A stretch of DNA of 64,000 bases, taken from assembly GCA_025345505.1 (NCBI GenBank), contig JANVCC010000261.1, forward strand, positions 2,654,431 through 2,718,430, in the 5' to 3' direction. The position numbers were made by a program, and so were the translations under genes. Of this stretch, positions 39,199 to 51,300 are shown piece after piece. The notes beneath the pieces are model-generated. The model had not been told where the DNA came from. It ran no database searches and saw nothing but the letters and a program-made list of their open reading frames with translations. This DNA comes from Todiramphus chloris collaris (taxonomy: Eukaryota; Chordata; Aves; Coraciiformes; Alcedinidae). Numbering within the stretch: the stretch's first letter is position 1; each line of letters opens with the position of its first letter.

Positions 39199-39326
39199 TT
39201 TCTAAATGATTTTAGCAGTGGAAGTTATAAACTTCAGAGACCTAAAGAAATCATCATGAAGCTATATGTATTTCTGGTCAACACTGGAACTACTCTTACC
39301 TTTGATACGGAACTTGCTGTGCAAAA
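39199..39326 (+). CDS. RB1CC1: RB1CC1 ATG exon (coding part 39256-39326)
   Basis: The acceptor ttttcttttcag ends at 39198 and the donor AA|gtaagg starts at 39327. The first 57 nt are 5' UTR. The start codon has A at -3 and A at +4. A 17-codon uORF (39206-39259) ends across it. The coding part gives codons 1-23 plus two bases of codon 24 (phase 2). Read alone, the frame hits TAA in the donor, so the last codon is completed as AAT (Asn) by the next exon. This strand of the ubiquitin-like domain matches the recalled vertebrate FIP200 N terminus. Confidence 0.97.
39206..39259 (+). promoter_or_regulatory. 17-codon uORF overlapping the RB1CC1 start (ATGA)
   Basis: Within the exon that carries the start codon, an upstream ATG at 39206 (T at -3, weak context) stays open for 17 sense codons. 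It ends with TGA at 39257-39259, which shares two bases with the main ATG at 39256. This geometry can dampen translation or allow reinitiation at the main start. Whether the peptide is made is unknown. Confidence 0.6.
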
Positions 39327-42300
39327 GTAAGGCAGTAAATTAATTGTGTATTGTTGGGTTTTCAAATGAAAAATAAATACATACACACTTCTTGTATACT
39401 GAATTTTAGTGTGTCTGTGTAGTTATGTTCTGGGTTTTCATGTATTTCAGTGGATTTTGGGCTTGGTTGGTTTTCTGGTTAGCATTTTCAATGCCTTGCA
39501 GGTGATTGTGTGTGCTTGAGGTCCCATGAGAGACCTGCTCGTAACTGAGTCTGGTGTTTGTGTTTGGTGCATTTTAGACAAACCGTTGGAATGACTTTGG
39601 ATCTTCTGTGACCTTTTCTTGGATAGCGTTTTTATTTAGGATTCCTCTTTAAAAGGTTTATTTTTTTACTGACTGGCATCATAGAAGAAATTCTGCAGAT
39701 CGCTCTTTCTCCTGTTGGTATGGAGTGATCCTGCAGAAAGTGTGCTCTATTATTTTTAGTTTAGACGCTAAAGATCTGGTATTTTGTCTCTGGTCCATGA
39801 TGAGCAAAAGTCGTTCTGTCCTATGTTGTAAAGCCCCAAAATGTTTTACATCATTTTGCATATAAAACGTAAACATCTGAATGTCTAACTGCTTGAAACG
39901 TGTCAGTAATTCAGTGTTACAGAATCACAGTTAAGTCCCAAAACTTTGCTATTTGTAATTTTTTCACTGCACATTAAAAGCATCCTGCCAATGTAAACAT
40001 GCTTCTAGAGAGGTCCAGATATGCTGGGTGTGTTGTATCCTTTTTCCCCATTCTCATGGGAGACTCTGATCTAATAAGTAAATCATGTGTAATATCATGA
40101 TAGACAATACACCTTGAAGCTGGCAAGAGCCAAGTTTACCTGCTGTCTTTGTACTCTGTCAGTGATTAATGACTTGCTCAGATGTGTTGTTTCTTTTCTC
40201 CTGAATTCCTATTTGTAATTTTTATGACTCAAGTGAATTTGGATTGTGAAAATTTTTGGGGGTGGAAGGGCCTGAAGGCTGTCTACCCTGATTGGTTTTG
40301 TATGCTCTTCTGCAAAGCCCACTGACACCCAGGGTATTACTGAGCGTGAAATAGTGTTTAATCTCAGCCATTCTGGATCTGCTGGGTCGTTTGCAGATGT
40401 GTCATCACCCCATGTGCTCTCTGGTACATTGAGATGTTCTGTTCCAAAATCATGGTGAGCAAGCTACAGCATCTGAACTGCTAGACTAGACACCTGAGTC
40501 TGCTATGGGCCAATGATTTGCTCAGCGGGATAGTTCTTTGAGAAAGAAGCTTTCCAAAGGCTGAACCACACAAAATCCAAGACTCTTCACTTGAAGAGTT
40601 TTACCTTCTTATTCTGTATATTTATATGTGTAGACTTGCTCTTTCTAGCAAGACTTTCTTGTGTCCTTGTACACGGACAGGCTGAGCTATCTTCTCAGAG
40701 AGCATGGAGACAATAAGTGAACAGTTATGGTAACACAGCTTGTGCTCATGAGATGTTTGTAGTGAGTTCATGATGTCCTATTGAATCATAAGTACTTTAG
40801 ATAGCTGATCTTTATTTTTCAAGTACCTTATAGCCGCTCATGTTGTTACGCTTCCTGACAGTTATATCAAAACTATTGATGCTTATATTGATTATTTACT
40901 TGAGACTCTGTATTTACTTGATACTCTGAAGATTTTTAATAGTCTCATTTGGGTACTGCCACGGGGTGTTACAGTTTGAGTCAATTATTCCATCGTATTG
41001 CTAAATTCTTGTTTAGTTTGCTCTTTGCCTGTGTTCTTCAGGACAAAGCCTAGAACTGTCTAAAATAAGCAGTACCATAAAGATACCATCAGCCAAAAGT
41101 AAAGGAATGAGGATGAATGAAAACAGGGATGGTTTATTGATCTATGGTTTCTGTATTAAAAGTATCTGTAACGTTTGTATGAATTTTTCATGTATATATG
41201 GATTGTTTAATTTCCTATTATTGTTAACTGCTATATTGCACTTCATGTATAGTAAATTAGTTGGAATTGATTTTGTGAAATTGCATTTATGTTATGCATA
41301 ATAAAGTGCTAATACTCTTGTCATCTTCTAGGACCTTCCAGAAAGCTGCTTGTTCATAAAGTATATATTCAAAGAGCATAATGTGACTTTCACATTTATT
41401 ATCCTAAATGCTTCAGGTGGCTTAATGCAGAATCTCAACATGCTATCAGATCTTGCAAAAAGACTGCTGATGACTTACCAGCAATGCAGAGGCTCTCTTC
41501 TTTTGGCCAATAGCTTATTAGCTGGATATCCAGAATGCAACACAGTACAGCACTTAAAAAGCTTAGAAATAGGTCGTTTCGCAGAGTAAGAAGTAATAGT
41601 GATTTAAAAAAAGTTCTGCTTTGACGCAGGCAAGAGGAGTATGTAAAATGAGAGACAGAAATATGCTGATGGTGTTGTCTTCTTCCTGTTGCTTTCCAGT
41701 GTGGCTGATCTGAAACATGCAATTCAAACCAAGTATAAGATTGCCATTCAGCACCAAGTGCTGGTCGTCAATGGAGGAGAGTGTATGGCACCGGACAGAA
41801 GGGTGTGTAGTTACAGTGCTGGAACAGTAAGTGCATATCACGTTCTTCAGCTGAACTTTCATTTATTGGTGAAGAAAAAGATGTTGTATTAAGGGATTCT
41901 CAAGTATTTTTTCTGTAGTGTAGTGTCTGCTGGATTTCTTCGGATTGAGGAAAAGATGCTTTTGTGTTCAGCTTACATATGTAGATTTTAAGTGTTCTTA
42001 AGTCGTGATGGAATAATTGGTGATTGAGCAGTACGTTGCCACTCAGTGTTGGCTTTGTTTTCTTTTTTTGAGTGTAGGATACCAATCCAATTTTTTTATT
42101 CAACAAAGAGATGATCTTGTGTGAACGTCCACCAGCTATCCCCAAAACCACGTTTTCAGCAGAGAATGAGATGGAATTGAAAGTAGAAGAATCTCTTATG
42201 ATGCCTGCAGTGTTTCATACGGTAGCATCACGGACACAACTTGCTGTGGTAAGTAAATTCTTACTGTACTTGCACACCAAAGGAAAATAACTTTTTTGTA

Positions 42301-45300
42301 TGCGAGAGAAGCTCTGACAAGCTCTATGAGTTTGTTCAAAAGACAGTAAGAATGACGTTGGTGATGCATTCTTCAGAGCCATTGTCTTACAGTTTCAAGG
42401 TAGGTATTGAAATGTGCTTGCTGCTTCAGCGTGTTCAAAGCTTCCTTCAAAAGCATCTTGTAATGCAGCTTTATGGATGTGTGTGTTCACAGCATTTGCA
42501 AAATAAAAGTGATCAGTTTGCTTTGGACCCATCCTTCCCATGCCTTAATGTTCTGCCTTATTTTCAGTGTCTTCAGTCTGGCTAAAGCTGAAAACAGTAA
42601 AGTTACTTTGGAAATGCTGGTAACCCAATACATATAATTATCAGTGTAACTTCTAAAAGCACCTTGCCAAGCTTCTGTTTTATCTTATGTGTCTGAACAA
42701 TGGGTGAGGAGTTGATAAAACTCATCTTCCTTTTCCTAAAATTCAGATCTTTTGTTATTGACTGCTGCCTTTTACTTGCACAGAAAGAAAATGTGGCAGG
42801 ATTCCAATTTGATGACTCCTGTATTATTTTGATAGGGGGAAGTAGTTCCCTGCAGTGCGGTCAGTAAGATACCAAGTGTGTGTGCAGTAGGAATGGCTGT
42901 GTGTTCAGGAGAGTGACACAGTGCCTTCAGTAGCTGGACTGATTGCTTTTCATCATGTCAGGAAATGCTACCCTCATTGTCCTTTTCAAATTTTACACAG
43001 AAATGCATTAAATATTTTTCATGTCTCTAAAGGTTATTTAAACATCCAAGAGCTGGGAGGGAGGGAGTGTGTAGTACCTGCCACAAAATAAATAGCAATA
43101 CAAGTTTTAGTATGTTGTCATGGTAATAAAGTTTCTTACTTTCAGTTAATGCAATCCAAAAGAATATTTAGCACTTGAAGTGGCTGGGTTTTAATACTTT
43201 ACAGCTGAGTTCTGAGAAAAGCACTAAGTCTTCTGTTTAGTATGGGGAGTTTTTGTTTTCCCCCTTGCCCTTCTGACTGTCAGGAGGGGGAAGATTAGCC
43301 TGAATAATCTGACCTCAGCAGACTGTCTGGCTTAAGGCAAGGATTGAGTCCAGTAGGCTGACTTCCTCTCTCCATCACCTGTTGACAGTTACTGCTGACT
43401 TGGGAAACAGGACCTTGAGTTATTAGGGAGCTGTGAATCATATGACTGTCACACAGAGGAGAGTGGATATCAAAGTGAATTCAGCTAGGAGTGGGAGGAT
43501 TTCATTTGTTCTCCTTGAAGAGTGTGAGGATTCTGGTTTTAGCAGCTGAAACAAAGTGCTTTAAAACCACTTTTTGTGAAGTGTTAAGAGGGTGTAATAA
43601 AAGTCAGCCAGACTGATAGATGTTAAATGCTGAACGTTGATGGGATATGAAACAGGGGCTGTACTAATTACTACAGTCTTCATGTGTGTGCTTTACCTAG
43701 GTTAGTGGAAGTGAAAGTTGTTGGTACCCTGTCTCACATTTCTCATTGTTAATATTTTATCTTCTTTCTTTATCCCTTCCTTGTCTTTTTGGTCTAGAAG
43801 ATTCTTAATTTTGGTTTTGGTCTGGTGAAGTTGGTGTCTAGAACAAACTTAATTCCTCTGGAGTAAATGTAATATTACAAAAAAACCCAAAACTCCTACT
43901 TGGAGTTAAAAGAAGGTAGTACTAACAATTCCTCTCCCCCCTTGATTCTGAAGTAAGTATTAATATGCAAAGTAAGCAAGTTTATTGCAGTGTTCCTGCT
44001 TGAAAATGAATTATTTCTTTACTGGCTCATTCTGGTGGTGAGCCTTCTGTAAGGGAAGCCCGTGTTTCAGAAATGCTCTTAGAAGTCTCTGCATGGAGTG
44101 CAGCTTTTCTTGGCCAACTGGAACTATAATATTTAGCTAGAGACCGAAAAATGTATCTAGAGAGAGTGATCCTGAGCTGATTTGCAAGAAAATCTTTCCA
44201 GACTTGATAGCACCTATTAATATTGTTACGGGATGAGGAAGGAATTTAGTATTTTAAGGTCCTTAAACATGGATCTGAGTAGAATGGAGGCTTATTTTTA
44301 GCTTGCAGGTTTATCTTGGAAAAGATTATTCTCTGTTCCCCACTTTTTCCAGTCCTTCCCTGTTTGTAAAAGGGCTACAGTGATAGAGTCTTTTTTTTGT
44401 GAAAAACTTAGGAATTTATTTGCAGATTAAATAGGTGGTAGTAATATTTTTAAATCTGATGGATACAATTTTACACTCGCAGGTAATTTTAAGATTTTTA
44501 AATCTTTCAAAACCGTAGGCTCTGTGTCAGGCTGTGAAAGTCCCTTGGGTACTTCTTTGGGACAAAACCCTCCTGTCTGGTGGAAGATCCTGACTTTAGT
44601 TGTACCAAGGTGTGAAAACTGTGTAAAAGAGTGTTGCACTGTTGTACGAAAGCAGTTTTTCCTCATGCCTGCTCGAAGCATATTGAGCAGTAATTCAGAA
44701 GAAACTGAGAGAGGCCTGGGAATGTGGTTAGAACATTAATCTTCTTCAAGGTTTGCCATAAGCCTCTTGGCTGGGAGGAAGAGGGAACATGCGATATTAA
44801 TCCTTCTCAAAATTGATTAAGATCTGGGGAGAGCAAGAAAGGCTCTGAACCTCTCTAGTTGTGAGATTGATGCATCCAAAGCCACGCTGAGAATGCTGTC
44901 CGGGAGACTTCCTGCAAAACAGGCATGAAAATATCTGCCTTATAATGATCCAAGCTTTGTCTTTTCATTAATTTTAGAGACAGTATCTGGCTTGAGCAGT
45001 AAAACAGAGTAGCAGTACTTGTTGGGGAGTTTTTGCCTGCTGTAATTATTGAGAGTAATTTAATATCTGCTACTAATACATGATAAATATGTTTCGTATC
45101 AAGAAAATAAGTCAGGATCTAAATCATTGCTCATGATACAAAGTCTTACTTGTTCTTATCAACAAAAAGGAACGCTGATGTTGATGTAAAAGTAGGGGCA
45201 AATATTTGATAACTACCAGTAAGTGCATATAGCATTTTTCATCTGAACTCTCATTTATTGGTGAAGAAAAAGATGTGTAATTTGGTGTCTGTTCTGCCCA

Positions 45301-48300
45301 GGGGATATAGAGTATGACTTCAAAATCAGACTTGATATGAAATCATAAACAGCATATGATATAATAAAAATTGTTAGAAGATGGCTGTTAACTTACCTGT
45401 GCAAGTAGTCTTGGTTATCTCCTGTACTTCATGTCCTACCTCTAGTAATAGGCAAACTTGTGTGGAAGATAATGAATATTTTGGGGTGTGAAGACTTATT
45501 TCTGTCTTCTTTCTCCCTTGTTCTAGGCCTGCCTGAAAACTGTTGAATTTAATCGTTTTTTGGTGTCTGTAACTTCTACTGATTATGACTTGGCAGCTAT
45601 GCTGTAGAGCTGTATGAAAGGTGCGGGGGTTTTTTAACCTCATCTCATTTTGAACCTTCTTTGTATTGTGGAGAAAGGTGGACAAATATTTCTGATTCAC
45701 TTTTCTGACCCATGCTTTATATACGCAAGTAGTTCTAGATTCTCCTGAAGAAGTATTTTTAGTAATCCATGGCTTTTGTTCCTCTCCATCTTTTTTTCTT
45801 CCCCCCCCCATCTAAACCTGACTATTACTGATTGAAATTGTGCTTTTCTTACAGTTTTTTTGCCTATAATGTATGTGGTATATGTAAAAGCAACTTTTTA
45901 TATTTTCCAATTGAAACTAATTTCATGAACTTTTACGTAGCCTTTTAAAGATTTTTTTGTAGCTACTAACCAAAAATCATTCATGTGGGGAACTTACTAC
46001 CCTCTGTTTGTTTTACCATGGTACTGTGATTATCCTATTCATATACCTCAATTTTAAAAATATTTTAATTATTAATTTTTTTTTTTCCTTGATTTTAACA
46101 TCTAAAGGTTTTCTTAAGTTCCTGTTGATTAGTTCATTATGTAGAATTCACAATACAGCGATTAGGTAGCTTTAAAGAAGCAGTATCTGTTACCCTAATT
46201 TGTTCCTTTACCAATTAAGCTGAAATTCTTACCATAGATGTTGTCATATGTGGCACAATGTCTTGGTTTTAGAAACTATTTCAGATCCTTTTTCTGGTCA
46301 CTGGTTGTTGAACCTATGCTCTAGCTTTTAAATCTCAGTTAAAGCAGCTTTCTAAGGCTGTTTTCACTTTGTCTCAGTATCCTGGTTTCCCTTTGACTGA
46401 AACCTTACCTGTGCCTAAGGGCTTAGAGCTTGCCTTTTCACACCTAGCTTGGGTTCCCACCACTCTTCCCTTTCAGCAGTTTTGGCCTTGAGCTTCACTC
46501 TGTGGACAATGAGGTGTGCAGAGTGTTTGCAAAGTTACGTACACACCAACTTAGGAGGAGACAAGCTGTTCTCTCTGCGTGGGGTGTTGTGCAATAAACT
46601 ATGTTGTGTGAATCTTCTCTAAACTTGTGGTCTTTCAACACTACTGCTTAAAATAATTTTTAGTAGCTTAGACTTTAGGAAAGGAATTTTATTTTTGAAT
46701 GATCTCACTGAAGTTCTGGTGGTGTTTCTTCCAGAAAGAGGATGTTGTAAACTTGGACTTTTTGTTAGTGGGCATCTTTCACATTTGATGTGGCACTATT
46801 GCTGTCATCATCAAACTTTCAATTCTAGTCAGTTTTTCTTTGAGAAACAGTGTCATCATTTCATTTGGTTGCCTAAAACCATGTCTATAGTCAGAGCACC
46901 TAGGTCATTCTTGGTTTAGTTCCAAACTCTTTGTAGTGCTTTAGCCAAGAAGTATAGTCATGCTTCCTGAACGCTGCGTTAGCTATTTGCTGTTGAGAGA
47001 AATACTTCTTCACTTCTGGAAAGCATTTTGAAACCTGCTGGACAAGAGTTACTTTAAAACTTGCATGTTCTTTAAGACACTTTAATGTTTCTAACAATTG
47101 TGTAGCTAAATTAATGCTGTTTATTCTTTTTGACTAAATGATTAGTCTAATAGCCAGACACACTTCTGGATCTTCCCTGGGAGTCCAGACCTCTTTGTAA
47201 CTTGAGTTAGCGATCAGTCTCGTAGTCTTTTAAAGTAATCGAGCTGGATTAAAATGGAATAGGTTTTTGTTTACTCTAATGTGTATATATATACACCAGA
47301 AGATCTACCTTGAAGTATACCAAAATATATAGCATATGTTTTGTATGGCCTTTAAGCAGAACGGTTAGATCAAAGTTTTAGAAAACTCACCTGGAGAAAA
47401 AGACTTGTGGCTTGGAATGAAACGAGAAGTTATAACTTGCCTTGTACCATGGTTTAATTCCCTGGCTGTGGTGGCTTGTCACCTTCTTAGGATTTTGTTC
47501 AGCAGTAAATTCAGTCACGTGACTTCTTCAAGCCTGCTTTTAATGGCCAAGTAAAGAGCTTGTGAAAACAATACTGAACAAAAAGTCATTCATCTGTGAC
47601 TTAAAGAATAATTTATTCTGTATTATGCTGATGAAATAAATACTTTCTGAGAACATAAGTTGTGAACTGTGTGGACAAATGTCCAAAGAATGCAGTCAAC
47701 TAAAATGTCCAATATTAAAGGAGAATGGACTAACGAGCTGGTGAAAGAAAGGAGAGAAATTGCCATGAAGTATCAAAGTCTCCATCACAGTGAAGGTAAC
47801 TGTTCCAACTAGGTTTTAAGAACTACAATCTTGAAGTGGTTAATCTAATAGCTTTACTGATGTTGTAGTTGGAGGTGTATGAATTGGAGGTAATGATCTT
47901 GGTTATTAATTTTGGTAAGCAAGGTAATGGTTACCTTTTGTGCAAGCGTTTACCTATGGTTATGGTGTACAGACATGTGTAATTCCACTTTCAAGGATCT
48001 TTTTTGTTGTCCTGAGGTTGATTTTTAGGGTGTCTGAAGCCTATAAGGAGTCCTTTGTACAGGATTTCAGACACGTGGCAATAGAGGACTTTGATGACTT
48101 GTTTCCTTTTACCACAGGATTGTAGAGAATGGAAAGAACCCTACATATCCTGAGAACTTTTGTTCTTTAGAGGTAAGTCCAAAGACTACTTCAAACAAAT
48201 GGACCTTCCCCAGGTTTTTTTTATGAGATGAGCAGAGTTATGACAGTGGGTTGCAAAGGCACAGTCTTAAAATTGATGGGAAATGCTCTTCCATTTAATT

Positions 48301-51300
48301 TCTGGTTTAGATAAAATATACTTTGTTGCTTCTGCTGATTTTGGTTGAAAGGTACCAAACAGAAGTAATTATAATCAGTAGAACCACCTAAATTTAAGTT
48401 ACAATGATGGAAGGAAATAATTGAAGTCAACACTCTGCTAAAGCATCCAGCCAAAGATAAAAATCTTTCTGGTGTGCCTGTGAATTTCTTGACAAATTAG
48501 GAAGTGAAGAGGCCTTTATTTCCTCTTCAACATAACAGCAAGTTGAGGTTAGCCTGGGTTTGTCTAGTGTTGTACTGGTAGTGGTGCTTCTTGAGGTCCA
48601 CATTCCACTGGCATGGTGAGGCTGTCGATGTTCTAGGTACACTGGCATAGCTGAGTGAGATGGATGTAGCTCTACAGGACAACTGAAGTTAATTTGATGG
48701 CTCTGTCAACCATTGGGTGTCTGGCAGTTAACCTTTGAGAGGATCTGTAAAAAAATCAATACCAAAAAGCAAGCCTGTTGATAGGAAGGCTTTATTTTTT
48801 GTGCTGGAGCTGGAAGCTTTACAGAGAAGTGTTAAAACATGTGTGGAAATGCAGGGCTTTATTTATATGCCTAACATAATTCAGTTTTTAGACTTGATTC
48901 ATTCAGTAGAGCACTGCTTAATTTTTTTTCTACATACAGACATACCACTGCTGTGAAATGCAGTGGTCTTGGTCCTTCTGAAGTAGTCTGAGGAGGTCTT
49001 TGCAGAAGTGCCATCTGTGGAGGTAGTAGGAAGAACCAGCCAAATCACTTGATGTATTTCAGTAGTGATGGAATGATAAGAAAGTTGTATCTGTCTTGTT
49101 TTTACTTAATGTATTTTAAGCTACATAGATCCTCCAGAGGAATCAAGAAGCTTCACCACTTCATTTTCTTGCTACACACATTGATGTCTTCAAAGCAGGG
49201 TTGTAGGATTGACTGAAACATTGTTCTCTTCTTGACCCCCCCCATACAGCACTAAAATAGAATGGTTTGCCATAGTGTTCTTGTGCCCTGCTCTGATGTC
49301 TGCTTTCTACAGTCTAAGGCTGAAACAGTTCTGATAGGTGGACAAATAGTTAATCCATGTGGTTTGAACTTGTTGGAACTAGCTACTTGGACCTCCCTGA
49401 ATTCAGAGTAATATTCTTTACTATTTGAACATAAGGAATTTATTTCATGGAACTGCCTGAGGAGCCAGTGTGTCAAAACCAGTGCTGCGTTCCCGTGGAC
49501 TCTTAATTGCATTTGGGTGATCTGTGCAGACAGAATTCTCCTGCTTGCCCCTCGTGACCCGAAGAGGATTTCTTTGGCACTTGGGACACACATATAAAAA
49601 TAACTTGGGGAGAGTGATAGTATGGAATGTTGTTGCAATACCTTGCACGTGTGCCCTGGAACAATCGTGTCTCTATTTAGTTGTACGATTTGACTGGTAG
49701 CTTACAGCTAACCTTGAAAACATGTTATTTGAAAGAAACTCAGCTGTGTTTTCAGGCTGATGAATTTTGAGCTCAGTATTAGTTTAGTTTGAGCTTAAAA
49801 TAGTTCAGAAGAAATATTTGTGATTGCTTTTATAAGGGGATTTTACGTTTTAATATCCATGTCTCCTGTGAGTACAACGAGGAGCTGCAGCTCACCCAAC
49901 AATGGAAACTTCAATGGTATTGGGGTATTTTTATTTTATATAAAATGGTTTTTTAGGCATATCTCTCTAACATGACAGATCCTGACACTTACTAGAATGC
50001 CCTGCTGTTACATGGTTTTTAAAAAGTAAATACTGATTTGCAGCTCTGGGAAATACCTTTGTTTTGCTCTCACTTTTTTTTCTAGGAGTCAGACTGCTGT
50101 GACACAAGCTTCTGATTTGGTTAAATTTGGGTAAATAGCCACAGGTTAGACTCCTAGATGCAGAGTGTCAGTGCTGGTCACCAGTAGTGTAGCAAATGAT
50201 CTCAATTGTAACAGTTTGGGTTTCTTTTCCTACAAAAAATTGGCAACTTGTGACTTCTTTTTCATTTGAAAGAGTTTTGCTGAGGAAACAACCTTGGTAA
50301 AACTAAAATCTTAAAGTGACAACACTTAGGTTCTCAAGGGAGCATCAAGGATGACATATAATAAAACTTCATAGAACAGTAACTTGTGACTTGCATTGTG
50401 AACACAATAAATAGATGTGGCTAAAAAAACCCCAAACACTGGCCACTTAGTTAAGTGTCTTTGGGGCAGAAACTCTGGTCGTGTCAAGCCTGGTCTGTAC
50501 ATTTCCTTATTACACATTTGAGTTGTGCCATGCTAAGTGAGTTTGTCCAAAGGAAAATAGAACTAACAACAGCTTTTAAACCCAGGGCTTATAAAGAAAT
50601 GTTTTTTGTTTGGTGATGGAAAAAGTCCCGTCTTTACTTCCCCTGGTAAACCACAAAACACACTTGAAGCAACTGCATAAAAAGACTTTTATCAGTTTTG
50701 ATTTTGTAGATGGCTTATATTGTTCTAGTCTTCAAAGCAATGTGTGGTTCTGCATGTGCTCTCACTTCTGGAATTATTGCCAGTAGTTTGGAGGAAGAGT
50801 TACTTTGGGAGGAGAGCAGTGTTTGTGAGTTGAAAGTCAAATGCTTAAATGCTTCTGTACAGTCCAAGGACATACACTGCAACATAATGGGGACATTCAG
50901 TTACCTTTTCAGCTTTTGATGTATTTTTTTAGCATACCTTAGGGTATATTGGTCTGTTCTTTTGCTTCTTTATATGGTAATTGAGGAGGCAATAATTCTG
51001 ATTTGATTTTTTAATGTGCTGTGGAATTTGCCTTTTGAGTAGCTTGTATACAAAGTCAATTTAAGAAAATAATGTAAAAAAAAAAAAATTGTTCAAGTTG
51101 TCAATATTACATTATTTGGCTTATGTGAATTGACATTGTATAGACCAGCTGGAGATAGTCTGAAGAAAAAGCAACTTGCAGATTTCAGCACTATCTGGAT
51201 ACCATCTCAGTTCTGTTACCAGTTGTTTTGGACTGAGGAATGGAGAGCTTGTGCAGCCAATATATATAACTGTCCTTTCCAAACAGGAAATCCTTATTTT

